Shown here: piece by piece, positions 11,163-23,200 of the stretch
Layout of the letters: every line of letters starts with the position of its first letter
Position numbering within the stretch: the first letter of the stretch is position 1
Origin: Berghia stephanieae
Lineage: Eukaryota > Mollusca > Gastropoda > Nudibranchia > Aeolidiidae
Assembly: GCA_034508935.3 (NCBI GenBank)
Contig: CM067443.1
Coordinates: 6,668,664 to 6,732,663 of the forward strand
Direction: 5' to 3'
DNA: 64,000 bases
Made by a program: the position numbers and the translations under genes
The notes under the pieces: model-generated
What the model saw: only the letters and a program-made list of their open reading frames with translations
Database searches by the model: none
What the model was told of the DNA's origin: nothing

Positions 11163-11439
11163 ATCATCATTTTTCCTGATAACTTAATTAATTTAATTCG
11201 TTTTTTTTTTTAATAATTTTTTTTTTTTTAAAACCTTTGCTGCTGCAATTGTACAAGTTTATTTCATAATTATCAGCGCTCGTGGAGTAATGTATAATAT
11301 CAATATCCATAATAGATCACATGTCATATTGTTAAATTATGATGATTTCAAAATGGGAGACGTTGTCATATAAATCACACACAAAATGATATTTTTTAAA
11401 AAGCAAAAGATGGAAAACATGAAAAAATACCCAAAAAGA

Positions 11440-11526
11440 GAATAGATAGATAAATAGATAAATAGATAGATAGATAGATAGAAAGATAGAGAAAGGGCAA
11501 GAAAGAAAGTCAGAAAAAGAAAGAGA

Positions 11527-11600
<74 letters not shown>
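11440..11600. repeat. (GATA)n and (GA)n compound microsatellite
   Basis: GATA/AATA tetranucleotides at 11445..11485, then a pure GA tract at 11525..11598. Confidence 0.95.
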
Positions 11601-11602
<2 letters not shown>

Positions 11603-11949
11603 GCAACGATTACAATGAGTAATACATATACGAACATGGATGTGATCGTTAAGGAATAGAATTTAGAGGGCGAGCCATTCAATCAACATTTGATTGGAAA
11701 GCCCTCGAAAAACATTCGATGTGCAATTAAATAACACGTTTCTATCGAAATACGTGAAAACACGTTTGTAAAATTTTGGCCGGAAAGCTCGTCCTTAAAT
11801 TATCGATCGATTATGAGTTTTCTGCCCAAAATTTTACCTACATGTTTTCAGAGTAACGCTGTATTTTAAGCATTGTCGCAATTGTATTGTGATTCACCTC
11901 TTCACTCCTTTCTTGTCCCACCCTTCTTGTCCCAAGACAATCCTCTAAA

Positions 11950-11997
11950 AATGTGTGTGTGTGTGTGTGTGTGTGCGAGAGAGAGAGATAGAGAGAG

Positions 11998-12055
<58 letters not shown>
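11950..12055. repeat. (GT)n and (GA)n compound microsatellite
   Basis: GT tract at 11951..11974 followed by GA to about 12054. Confidence 0.95.
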
Positions 12056-12058
<3 letters not shown>

Positions 12059-12540
12059 ATCAGTGCTTAACAGCAAGAAGAAGTAAGACAAAGAGGTTGA
12101 TTTCAATCAGAGAACGGAAATTTGGCCAAGGACCAATATATCGGTCTTTCTTGTCTTAAACTATTGAAAAGTCTCATCTTGCCCGACACAGTGTTCCTGC
12201 TAAAGGAATACACTTGCTATTCCAACCAAAAAAACCCCACACAATTAATGATTTAATCCCTTCACCTGTCAAAAAAATAAATTTATTAATAACAATAAAG
12301 TACGAAGAGAGATCATCATTCTCTGATAGCACGAATGTTGAGACCTTCAAAACGCCCGGAGTTCCAACTCATACCTTTGTGTGTAGTAAGATGTGTTGCT
12401 GAAACAGTCGAAAGAAAACATGAAGTGCCTCAATAGTGCTACAAGCCTATCTCTCAAGCTGTCGCCTATGCCAAACAACTTGATATCGCAATAAACTGGT
12501 AATCTCATCTTTTTCTAAAACTGCCCAGGATAATCTATTT
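12056..12540 (-). repeat. Weak old family A-like remnant, otherwise unassigned
   Basis: AAGTAAGACAAAGAGGTTGA, AATCAGAGAACGGAAATTTGG and AAAAGTCTCATCTTGCCCGA are in the order expected for a heavily diverged family A copy. The rest holds nothing I can assign. Confidence 0.35.
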
Positions 12541-12549
12541 TCTTATTAT

Positions 12550-12553
12550 CATA

Positions 12554-12602
<49 letters not shown>

Positions 12603-12683
12603 CTACTATTATTATTATTATTATTATATTATTATTATATATTATTATTATATTATTATATTATTATTATATATTAATTATTA

Positions 12684-12723
<40 letters not shown>

Positions 12724-12725
12724 AA
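12550..12725. repeat. (ATT)n microsatellite
   Basis: Interrupted ATT/TAT triplet tract. Confidence 0.95.
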
Positions 12726-13114
12726 ATTATTCCACAACCCCTGAAATATCATAAACGTGCAATTTATCATAATCAAAATAAGAAAAAGTGTTAGATACAC
12801 GTCTCGGGCACAAAGATTACAGGTATGACTATACGTATAAGCTTTTTGGTCTCGGGTCAAGTAGGATGAGGACAACTTAAACTTATTCAACAAATTTAGA
12901 TGCTAACTGTTGACGAGACAGGTAAAGAGAAAAAATATGTTGGTTTATTTCAATGTTTGAGACTGTAAGAAGATTGATAATTTCGATATTTTCAGTAAAT
13001 GCCTCAAACCTCATTGCTGCCTCCTTACAAATGTATTTTGGACAAAATTAAATATGCATCAATGTGATCCATTTGGAGTCTTTGAATGCCATTGAATGAT
13101 AAATTTTAATATCA

Positions 13115-13342
13115 TTAACTCACTCAACCCTAACACCGACTATATCCGTAGTTTACTCGGGTTGCTTTTACCCTTGCCTATTTATTACATTTTTATGAGA
13201 CAAAATTATAGGCGTAGTATCAACGCTAATGTTTTAGTTTTTCCATGTCAATGGTAGTTGAAAAATATTTCCATGCTCATTTTAATACATTTTTTTTCCA
13301 ATTTTGAAAAGTAGCAAAAATGTCTAGGATTGAGTGAGTTAA
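13115..13342. mobile_element. Small TIR element M2 (TTAA-flanked MITE)
   Basis: Left end TTAACTCACTCAACCCTA and right end TAGGATTGAGTGAGTTAA are inverted repeats of 18 bp with one mismatch, 228 bp apart end to end. The outermost TTAA fits a TTAA-targeting superfamily (piggyBac or Kolobok-like); this is inference. No ORF is present. A related-looking left end (TAACTCTTTCAGCCCTGGG) occurs at about 24181 without a visible partner. Confidence 0.65.
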
Positions 13343-14004
13343 ATTTTTATTTTCTTAAAAATATTTTACAATTGATATACGTAATGATGATGTATCAATT
13401 AAGTTAACGAAAATGAAAATAGTACAAGCAATGGACGCACTGTTAAGCAATGGACATACTGTTTCCACCAGAAGCCTTTCACTTTCCATTCTCACCTTTT
13501 CCTTTTTGTTAGTATATTATTATTTACGATTCCAGGCTTCATGCAGTCCCCATCGCTTTCTTCTTTATCAATAAAGTTGTAAGTTTAACTTTTAACTCGT
13601 TCAGTTTATTGCATGATTGCTGCCAAATATTTTCTTAATAGAGTCAGTATTGAGTGGAGTAAAACATCATTATAATCCCAGTTGATGTAAGATTCTACAC
13701 TAAAGGCAAAGTAATAGTCAAAAATAAACTGGCATTCAAATTAAACGTAACATACCACGCTTTGTGAAGAGGAAAAAAAAATTCTCTCAGGCCGAAATGA
13801 TCACCTAATCTAAGTCCAATTCAAATTGGTAGATTTTGTCACACCTTTCACCTTATAATCCTCAAATCAAGGAGGAGACTATGTTCAATTTGCCGATAAA
13901 GGTTTATGTTTGAAACGTTTGTTTTTGTTTTAAATGCGTTTAGATAATTATGGATATTTTTCCACCAGCAAAAAAAAAGGATGATAATGATGATAATATT
14001 ATAG
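13343..14004. other. Intergenic, no gene seen
   Basis: AT-rich sequence without a recognisable exon, RNA gene or repeat. Confidence 0.5.
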
Positions 14005-14291
14005 ATTTACTATTAAAAGCACCCCAGAAAAATATCAGAAAAGGAGGACCGGTTCAAATAGGGAATGACTTAGTATGAGATCACCTAAAAGTCCCATCCA
14101 GACATAATATTACCTATATTATATGAAAAAAAATACTACCAGTACATATCAGAGAGATTATAATCAAGGAAAACAAATTCTATCATCTCCCAAAACTCAT
14201 ACTTTATATTTTTCTCTATTTCCATCTCAGCAAAAGGATCCCACTCAGGGCTAGGACAAAACCCAGTAATGCCTTTCCAAGACAAGACAGG
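14005..14291 (-). repeat. Older family A copy, 3' part
   Basis: GAGATCACCTAAAAGTCCCA, TCAGAGAGATTATAATCAAG, TATCATCTCCCAAAACTCAT and GGGCTAGGACAAAACCCAGT follow the family A order with more divergence than the copy inserted next to it. It resumes at about 14831..14910 beyond that insertion. Confidence 0.7.
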
Positions 14292-14301
14292 AAACTACCT
14301 G

Positions 14302-14820
14302 TCTTTGTCTTTTAGGGTTTTACGGCGCTTGCAACACATTTAGGTCATATCAGCGCCAGTAAAAAGAAAGAAAACGGTATAGTCAATAGTTCTTGAATCA
14401 CAATTAAAGCACCCAATAAAAAGTAAGTCAAAGGGGAATTGGTTCAAATAGGAAACAGATGTAGATTCCAAGAGCACATCATCAGTGTACTTAGTTTGAG
14501 GTCACCTAAATGTCGCATACTGACTAAAGCACAGGTCCCCAACAAGAGGAACACACTCAACTGTTTACAAATCATATCATATACATGTAAAACTAAAAAT
14601 AATACAGTGCATAACAGAGAGATGATTTACAAGACAAAAAATATCATCTCCCAAAACTATACATTTGAGTGTTTCCCTCCCAGCCAGGTCCAGGCCAAAA
14701 CCAAGTAATCTCATTCCAAGACAAAAACAGAAAACATGTTGGAAAACAGATATAGAGGGGTAGAACTCACAGTAAGTGCCTCAATGCCCAATATGGGAGG
14801 TCAGGAACCACACCCACAGA
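14302..14820 (-). mobile_element. Retroposon family A inserted in an older family A copy
   Basis: Flanked by AAACTACCTG (14292..14301) and AAACTATCTG (14821..14830), a 10-bp TSD with one mismatch. Sequence of the older copy lies on both sides. The 3' stem-loop is near 14326..14368. Confidence 0.8.
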
Positions 14821-14929
14821 AAACTATCTGGAAAATGAAATAAAGGGTAAAGAAGATACAGCAAAGTGACCTCATTGGCCAGCAGGGGAGGTAAAAAGAC
14901 CATACCTCATGCTCCACATGTTCATAGCA

Positions 14930-15205
14930 TTTTACAAGGAGTTACTAGTCAACAGCAACGCTCAACATGTAGGACGAGACGCGACGCTGGTTAGGCAATA
15001 ATACATTTTCTTCTAACAGAGGCAACCCTGTTGACGGCCAGGCCCTCATTTTACACCTGAGTACAGTGAGAGATTGCGAGTAAAGAGCCTTTTTCTAGGG
15101 ACTCATCTATGCTCCACTCAGAGTGGGGCTCGAACACAGGACCTTTTGGTCATACCACTTGATCGCAAAGTCGCATATCTCATGTGAATATATTTACTGT
15201 CTCGA
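14930..15205 (-). repeat. tRNA-derived SINE, family S2 (copy 1)
   Basis: Minus-strand SINE. Its head lies at the right (ACCACTTGATCGCAAAGTCG; B-box complement GGGGCTCGAACACAGGACC). The body CTCATTTTACACCTGAGTAC and CAACAGCAACGCTCAACATG matches the copies at 33480 and 44107. The tail end is eroded. Confidence 0.75.
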
Positions 15206-15764
15206 GACTACATTTTATCTTTTTAGGCCTGAATCAGCCATCCCGTCAAACTTAAGTAAAAAAAAACAACAGGGTCCGTTGATAGAAAAAAAAAAAAAAA
15301 ACGGTTTAAATTCCTTCTACTGAAAAACACCTAATATTGGTGGTATAACGAGGTTTTACACTGGGTTACAGTGATCTTTGTTTTTCTAACGCCTTCATAA
15401 ATAACGATGTGACATTCAATTTCACAATGTTATTTATTTCTTGAGCTTCGAGCAGTCACATGAATATATGATAATCCAAGGCACTTTGAGAAAAATGGCA
15501 CAGGACAAAAATGAATTGGTGTTCACCCCATGACTGATACTAGGTAAAAGTATAGACATACGATTAAACTTTAATGTTTATAAAAATCATCAAGAGTATT
15601 GCTTAGCGAAAAAAAAATATATATAAGAAAGAGAGAGAGAAATTACATATTAATTTAATCAGAAAAAGCCTTTAAAAATTATTTGGGTCAAAAAGCCATG
15701 CTTTTTAAATAAACCAGCAAATTAAACCTAAAAACAAGTGATCATGAAATATCACATTTCAAAA
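15206..15764. other. Intergenic, no gene seen
   Basis: AT-rich with short poly(A) runs. Nothing assignable. Confidence 0.45.
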
Positions 15765-15775
15765 CATTGTTGCTT

Positions 15776-16262
15776 GTTTTGTTTTTAAGGGTTTTACAGT
15801 GCTTGCAACACTGGTAGGTCATATCACCGCCAGTAAAAAGGAGGAAAAGGGGATAGTAAAAAGTTCTAGAATTACAATTAAAGTAACCAAGAAAAAAGGA
15901 AGACAAAGGGGAATTAGTTCAAATGGGGAACAGATGTAGATTCCAAGAGCACACTGTCAGTGTGTTTAGTTTGAGATCAACTGAATGTCTAATCCTCACA
16001 CAAGCACAGGTCCCAACTAAGGGGAACAAACTGAAATGTTTCATATATATATATATGTAAAACAAAAATAATACAGTGCATAACAGAGAGATGATTTACA
16101 AGACAAAAACTCTATACATTTGACTGTTTCCCTCCCAGCCCGGATATAAGGCAGGGTCAGGACAAAACCAAGTAATCTCATTCCAAGACAAAGACAGAAA
16201 GCGTGTTGGCAAACAGATATAGGGGGAAAGAAGATACCGTACAGTAAGTGCTTCCCTGCCCA
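15776..16262 (-). mobile_element. Retroposon family A, slightly 5'-truncated, with 11-bp TSD
   Basis: Flanked by CATTGTTGCTT at 15765..15775 and 16263..16273. In sense it begins at GTGGGCAGGGAAGC, about 25 bp short of the usual start, and ends with the stem-loop and a TTAAAAACAAAAC tail. Confidence 0.87.
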
Positions 16263-16282
16263 CATTGTTGCTTTCTACGTTT

Positions 16283-16400
16283 TACAAGTTAAAAGACACT
16301 TGGCAGGAGAAGGGATGATAAGTTTTCAGATCATGAGTTTATCAAGACAAACTTAGACCAAAGGAGAAGTTCAAATAGAGATAAAAGAGAGAGAGAGAGG

Positions 16401-16471
<71 letters not shown>

Positions 16472-17147
16472 CTACTTTATAAAGTACCATCAAGTTTCAG
16501 ACAAGAGAAATTCCACCAGATACACTTGAAAGTTTATAAGTAACGATGGCATACAATAGAGATCATTTACAGGAGAAAAATATCCTTTCCCACAAACACA
16601 TGCATCTAGTAGACTTTCCTTTTGGGAAAGAATCCCTTTCCCAATGAAGGTCAGAGGGCACCTCTGAGACATTTAAAAACAAATTGAGTAATATTCCTTT
16701 GGATACTGCTATTCATCTCTTTCTCCCCAACCAAAAACAAAGGGGACTGAGTTCAAATAGAGAACAGAAGTAAAATCCATGATCACACAATCAGTGTCCA
16801 GTCCTTGGTTTAAGACTACCGAGATGTCTAATCGAGACACGAGCAAAGGATCCCAATGAGACAAATATACTCAAATATTCACAAAATATATTCAAAACAA
16901 AAACCTATAAAAGTGTATAAAGTAGAGATGATTTACAAGTAGAAAAATATCATCTCCCAAAATAACACTAAACATTTAACTGTTTCCGAATCGGCTAAGG
17001 ACTCTGGCCAGGGCCCGAAAAAAAACCAAGTATATCATTCTAAGACAAAGACAAAAAGGAACACAAAAAAATGAAATATAGGGGAATAGAAGACACAACA
17101 ACAGTGACGTCCTTGCTCACCATGGGAGGTCGAAAGACTTCATCCAT
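16283..17147 (-). repeat. Two old family A-like copies with a (GA)n tract
   Basis: Diverged family A blocks occur twice (GATCATTTACAGGAGAAAAA at about 16561; GATGATTTACAAGTAGAAAA at about 16927). They end with CACCATGGGAGGTCGAAAGA, a 5' variant typical of the older subfamily. A GA tract lies at 16385..16472. Confidence 0.65.
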
Positions 17148-17690
17148 AGTATTAGTTTCAATTCTTTCAGAGATCTTATTTAAAAACAACAAAGAATACA
17201 CACAAACTCATGACTTCTATTTCATGCCCAAAATTATTTGAATTACCTAAAGGTACTTATCTGATCTGCAAACTCTAAAGTGATGCTTAAAAGGTAATGT
17301 GTGAATAATATGTGAGATAATAAATACGGCCACGGTAATACATCTTACAAACAATTGTTTAAAATTCAATGACACTTTCAACATATTGAGTCAAAAGACA
17401 GAGTGGAAATATATTTTGCGCGTTCTTGAATTCCTGATGCCCACACTTAAGTTATAGTCCCCAACATTTCAAGCAGGGTAGATGGTTGAAGAATTTGATG
17501 CATTTCAATGTGTTATGTATTTGAATACGGTCACAAATATCATGGCCTCACCTGGATCTTTGCCTTAAATGGCAAATATATACGTATGTACTATTACTAA
17601 CAATATCTAACTCATGTATATAATACTTAACACATACAATACAAAATCTGATTCACACATAATATAAATCAAACATTGACATATGACACA
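17148..17690. other. Intergenic, no gene seen
   Basis: AT-rich sequence without recognisable features. Confidence 0.45.
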
Positions 17691-17940
17691 TAACTGAGAG
17701 ATGATTTACAAAGGAAAAATTTAACCCCCTTTCATAACAAAAGATGCATGATAATAGTAATAGTGGCAATGTTCCAATGACATGCTGTGATCTCCAACCC
17801 AGGATTTTATACCGCCCTTTGTATACAAACTTACTCAGTCCCTCTAGATAGCAAGTGACCCTGATAGTTTTGTACCACAGTGCACTACAGGGGAGATGGT
17901 CACTGCACATCTCGTTTCACTTTCAGCAAAGAAGAAGCAA
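17691..17940 (-). repeat. Repeat family C (copy 2) joined to a family A-like block
   Basis: ACTGAGAGATGATTTACAAA is family A-like; then GATGCATGATAATAGTAATA, ACATGCTGTGATCTCCAACC, TCTAGATAGCAAGTGACCCT and GGGGAGATGGTCACTGCACA match 5640..5836. The join suggests family C is a further relative or a chimera of the same retroposon group. Confidence 0.6.
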
Positions 17941-17987
17941 AAAAATAAACTCAAACAAAAATAGCAGCCAGGCAAAACTAGTACAGA

Positions 17988-18300
17988 TTTGTTTGTTTGT
18001 TGCTTTAGGTCTCTTCCAACACAATTGAGGTTATATGAGAGACCGCTGAAACAAAAAAACAAGCAATCTAACAAAAATAGTACAAATGTAAATCAAAATC
18101 ATAACCTAAAGATATCATAAGCTAAATTATAAATAACCAAGAACAAACAGGCAGAAGATTTACAGAAAAAAAAAATATCCCCTGTCAAAAATACAATCAC
18201 AAACCAAAGAAGCAGGATAGGCTAGTAAAGAGAAGAAGAAACGACATCACTATCGGATCGTACACCCATGCGAACATCATAGGTATATGATTCAAGGGTG
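17988..18300 (-). mobile_element. Retroposon family B with 11-bp TSD
   Basis: Minus-strand copy flanked by ACTAGTACAGA at 17977..17987 and 18301..18311. In sense it starts at CACCCTTGAATCATATACC (a little 5'-truncated against the 54034 copy) and ends with stem-loop GGTCTCT...AGAGACC (18008..18044 on plus) and a TAAAGCAACAAACAAACAAA tail. It shares a GATATTTTTTTTCCTGTAAA-like block with family A. Confidence 0.88.
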
Positions 18301-18311
18301 ACTAGTACAGA

Positions 18312-18368
18312 CAGCTACAGAGTGTATAATGTTGCTTCAGCGTAGACACTCTGCAGTTTTATGAAACA
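18312..18368. repeat. Short dispersed block D (copy 2)
   Basis: GTGTATAATGTTGCTTCAGC, then ACTCTGCAGTTTTATGAAAC, matching 6489..6549. Confidence 0.5.
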
Positions 18369-20030
18369 GCAAATGTTTTATTTCGCCAGAGGTGTATCTC
18401 TAGTTTTTCGTATTTGTTTTTCTAATTCATTGCAACGACAGAAACAAAACTGATAATACAGCATAGTAGTCCCCACAAACAAATATATATATATATATAT
18501 ATTAATAATATTAATATATATATAATATTATATTTAAATATATATAATATTTGATATAGAAGATTCTAGATCTGTGATTTGGCACATGCCCAATTTCATT
18601 TTAAAACATATGCAGGCATTGGGTCAGCCTGTCTCTGTGAAAAGCAGCATTTTGATTTTATTAATATGGGTTTCACATAACGTCAGAATCCACCACTAAC
18701 TGTGCATAGGGCAGCTACAATTTACATTCATTTCTGAATCAACTACGCCACGGTGTATGAAAATTGCACGGTAAGAATTTTCAGTCTCCAACGCCAAAAT
18801 GAAAATGGAAGTGCCGTATCTGAGGTTGAATTCGAGTTCAACTAAATTGAATGTGAAATTGCTTCTCCTGCTTGCACGCTGGAGTCAGATACTGGAGATT
18901 TGAAATACCCATATTATTTCAAGTAGTAGTTTATGAGACAATCCGCTGGCAACAAAATATAAAATTCAGTGATATGCTTTCTGTAACCTGTTGAAAATTT
19001 AAATGGTAATGTCAGTTGAGAACCAAATTTTTTTTTGTACAGATCTTGCTGCCATCCAATACTATTTCTACTGTATGATTATACAATTATATAAAAAACA
19101 TACATTGATATCAAAGATTTGTCTTTCTAAATAAGCCTGTTATTCTATCATCAAAAAGAAAACTCAAAACGACTAGTATCTAAAAATGAGACACTTTTGC
19201 AATCTCTGAAACACATTTTGATAATAATGATAAACAATAATAAAAATGTTTTGATTACGAGGACATCAGACTAGTCAAAATGAAATAAATGCAAAGCACC
19301 TGTCCATTATTTATTTTAGTGCAATAAAATATTACACATCTGTCAATCTATAAAACACTGCACTGCATCAACACTTCAAATTCAACAAATCTTGTAAAAT
19401 ACCATCCATTTAATTTGTTTTCTTACAAACACGTTTAATTATTTGTTTTGATAAATGGGAAATCTGTTTAGGTTAACAAACATTTGGCATATGTTATTTA
19501 CTGAAGCTTTACATTTCTTTACAATCATTTTAATTAGCATCGAGCCATTAATTTAGTTCTGATAGAATAAACATAGAAAGATTATCATATTTAAAACATG
19601 TTCAATCATATATTGTCCTTTTTAAAAATATATTATTGTTTTTGTTTTTTTACTGAAATGAAGCATGGATGTTCAAATTAAAGTGTATTATTGTGGTCAT
19701 GACAAATCTTATTCTTTATCATTTTTTAAACTAAAAAACAAACAAACAAACAACCAAAAAAAAAATTAAAAAACCAACAGCACTGGTCCATTTGCTACCA
19801 CGTTCACATATATCACCTTAAAGGCAAAGTCAGTCTCAGTGAACTCTTCACTGTTATTTCAAATCCAAATCTCTCACCTTCAACATAGCCGGAAGAACCC
19901 TATGTGCTGAGAAGTTCAGTAAGAAAAAGTAAAACCCCATTTCTAAAAATATGTTTCCTCCATATTGTCAATCAGCATTTTCTCTACGATACTAATCCAT
20001 CATTTAGACGATTATTAGGAATAGAATTGT
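18369..20030. other. Long intergenic stretch, no gene seen
   Basis: AT-rich DNA with a short AT tract near 18482..18545. No exon-like open frame with recognisable domains, no TIR pair and no SINE head was found. Confidence 0.45.
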
Positions 20031-20036
20031 CTTACA

Positions 20037-20037
<1 letters not shown>

Positions 20038-20074
<37 letters not shown>

Positions 20075-20196
20075 AGGAGGAGAGAGAGAGGAGAGAGGAG
20101 AGAGAGAGAGAGGAGAGAGAGAGAGGGGGGGGGGAGAGAGAGAGAGAGAGAGAGAAGAGGGGATAGAGAGGAGGGAGGAGGCGGGGGGGGGGGGGA
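20038..20196. repeat. (GA)n microsatellite with G runs
   Basis: Imperfect GA/GAG tract with embedded poly(G) near 20127 and 20181. Confidence 0.95.
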
Positions 20197-20990
20197 AACA
20201 AAACAGAGAAATAGAATCCTATTCTCTATTTTACATGTTTTATTAGCCTCCTTGCTGTGTAAAATATGTCATTTTTTACATGTAAAATTAAAATTAAGAA
20301 AAAGTGAAAACACAAAATAAAACTTTATAATTCTTTTCTCCTTCTTCCTGATACATGTGTCATCCTAATATCAATGAAAAGACAGATTGGTTTGCAATCT
20401 TGATCTCCTTTGCTGCTTTGTTTTTGCATAGTCATAAATAACGATGCTGCCGAACCATTTGAAGTTAATATTTAATGGCATCCTCCATATATGTAATTAT
20501 ACATTTCATGAATTTAATACCTCATCAAATTTCAAAGAATCAATTACAAATATGATTTTTAAAAAAATATACTGACAATTGACGAATAAATTATTAACGT
20601 TCAAAAGCCACATCATTTATATTAAGTACATTTCGAAATCATATTCTTAATATTGTGCTGTTGCATTACAAGGAATACAGCATATCTTCTGTTTTGTTTT
20701 TAAATCACAGATTGTCATCCACACAAAACCTCAATCACTAGGACTTAATGGTATCATTATGACATATTATGACATATTCTCAGATTCACATTTGGAATGT
20801 ATTCTACTTATAAAAGAAAATAAGCATTAAGATACTTTTTTTTGTGCACAGTCAACACACACCAGATAAGAAATTGATCACTGGCATAATCGAACAAGTT
20901 GAATCATGTTTCATATTGGATTCAACACTTGGAATATCAATAGATAAACACTATATTACAAAAGCCGGGGTTGCCTGATGACCTCAGTAG

Positions 20991-21473
20991 CTGTCATCTG
21001 CATTTTTTGCCATATTGGGACCTAAAATTTGCCAAAATTTGCCCCAAAAAATCCCAAAATTTGCCAAGAAATTTGCCAAAAAGACCAAAATTTGCCGAGG
21101 AGAACTAAGCTTTGGGTCCTTATTTGAAGATTTTTTGACGAAACGATCCATGACTGAAGTTGGAAGTGTAAGTGACTCGATTTATTTGACTTGAGAAATG
21201 AAATGACTGTGAATAGCGTTGTTACGAAGATTTTAAAGGATCATTATCCGTAGAGAGTAGCTTCCCTTGGTTTGGGCCCAGGCAAAGCTGCAACATTTCT
21301 CATGTTTCGCACCTTTTTTTTTCGTTATTTTGTTTTCGTTTTTTTTCCCAAAATAATTTGCCACGCGATTTGCCAATTTTCCCAAAATTTGCCACAATTT
21401 GCCAATTTTGGGAAATTTGCCAAAATTTGCGGATCGCCCTGATATTTACGGCCGCAAAAAATGCAGATGACAG
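20991..21473. mobile_element. Non-autonomous DNA transposon M3 with 20-bp perfect TIRs
   Basis: CTGTCATCTGCATTTTTTGC (20991..21010) is perfectly repeated in inverse at 21454..21473. The direct repeat TCAGTAG flanks both sides (20984..20990 and 21474..21480), a 7-bp TSD. Inside, ATTTGCC recurs about five times near each end (21027..21096 and 21357..21432), all in the same orientation. There is no ORF. The superfamily is not certain; hAT and P types usually give 8 bp, so a 7-bp TSD is suggestive but not diagnostic. Confidence 0.9.
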
Positions 21474-21480
21474 TCAGTAG

Positions 21481-22420
21481 GGTTTAGAAAAATGAGATAT
21501 CATCAAAGTCTGTCTTCAAGAAGATGAGAAGATTTAATATCATGCAGGATAAAATAAACCTGCGCACAACGATATAAACAGTTTGTTTTTTTTTCTGGTG
21601 AGGGAAAAGGTGGAGGGGAAGGGCCAAAAATATAAATTTTTGGATCGACATTTCAAGAGAATTAGAAATGAATGCACAATCTCAAATTTATTTAGAGTTT
21701 CGTTTTTTTATATTGTCAATTATTAAATTATTGGTTTTTAGAACATATCTGACTAAACACCCTTTTACTGTTTTGACCAGAAAACATTTACTTTATAAAT
21801 CAGTGGATTAAGATGAACCCTACTTGATAAAAAGTCTTAAATGAGAATACCGTACTAAGAATTTTTGACAAGTTATTGATATATATGGAATTAACATTTT
21901 CTGGCATTGATATTGTACTATAAAGGCGCTAAGAGCTATTTTTACATAGAGTAGGCATGGTAATAAATGAGTTACATTATTGTATTTGTGCTAAACTCTC
22001 CCTTTACCAGCCATTTTCAGGATTTTTCACCAATTCCAAAGCCAACTAACACAAAAATATATATTTTTTATACACCCAAACACAAAAGCAGTAAGACCAA
22101 GCTATACATAATTTTGATCAGCAAAACTAGCTGACAACACAGTGTCGAGTTTTTTTTTTGTAACTATAATATAATAATTTCTTTAAATTTTATGATCAAA
22201 AGAAATCAGAATGGTATATTGGCTGTACCAGAACGAATTAGACGATTTTTATATGGTTGGTAAGGAGAGGGTTAATGCGAGATAATTCAATAAAAGCAAA
22301 GGACTTGTAATGACCTTTCCTCTTTCATATTAATCCAAATAATATTTATGATGTGAAATAAATCAAAGACATATCTACAGTACACCACCGGACAATTGGA
22401 CATTCAATTAATCCTATCAA
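21481..22420. other. Intergenic, no gene seen
   Basis: AT-rich sequence without assignable features. Confidence 0.45.
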
Positions 22421-22431
22421 CAATAGTAGTG

Positions 22432-22504
<73 letters not shown>

Positions 22505-22621
22505 CAGTAGTAGTTGTGGTTTAGTAATAGTAGTTGTGGTTGTAGTAGTGGTAGTTTGGTTTTAAGGGTTTTACAGCGCTTGTGATACTTTTAGGTCATA
22601 TCAGCACCAGTAAAAAGAAGA

Positions 22622-22719
<98 letters not shown>

Positions 22720-22735
22720 ATAGTAATAGTAGAAG
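22421..22735. repeat. (GTA)n microsatellite interrupted by a retroposon 3' end
   Basis: Two long GTA tracts (22421..22515 and 22624..22720) with interruptions lie either side of a 66-bp family A tail piece. Confidence 0.95.
22555..22620 (-). mobile_element. Minimal family A insertion: 3' stem-loop plus tail only
   Basis: In sense it holds only TTTTACTGGTGCT, the conserved loop, AGCGCTGTAAAA and CCCTTAAAACC. GTA repeats lie on both sides, as expected if it inserted into the microsatellite. Wobble pairs keep the stem closed. Confidence 0.75.
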
Positions 22736-23084
22736 TGCTACTTCTACTTCTACTACGATTAATGGAACGACTAATACTATTACTACACCATTACCATCAT
22801 TTATTTCAATCTAATCTATCACATTTTTATACAAATAAAGATACATAGTACAACATATTTGCTATGACACTAACTTATAAAACAGTGCAAAGTATTTAAG
22901 TGGAAAAGCCTAGTCATGATTGATCTCATTCAATGGTTTGTAAAACAGACTGACAGAGGTACAACATAGCAGTTGTGTCTTTAAAAAAAACATCCAATAT
23001 TTTCATCAATAGAAAACAATGTTAAACAAATTTTTAAAAAAGTAAAACCAAAACTACATGAACCAAATATGCAACTGTCATATA

Positions 23085-23123
23085 TCTGTGTATATTATAT
23101 ATATATATTATTTATATATTATA

Positions 23124-23197
<74 letters not shown>
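23085..23197. repeat. (AT)n microsatellite
   Basis: AT dinucleotide tract with short TTA interruptions at its left end. Confidence 0.95.

Positions 23198-23200
<3 letters not shown>

Noticed and set aside
22800-22805. Minus-strand AATAAA as the poly(A) signal of the Bcl-2 family gene
   Set aside because: It is about 1 kb past the stop with microsatellites beyond, and nothing distinguishes it from chance in AT-rich DNA.
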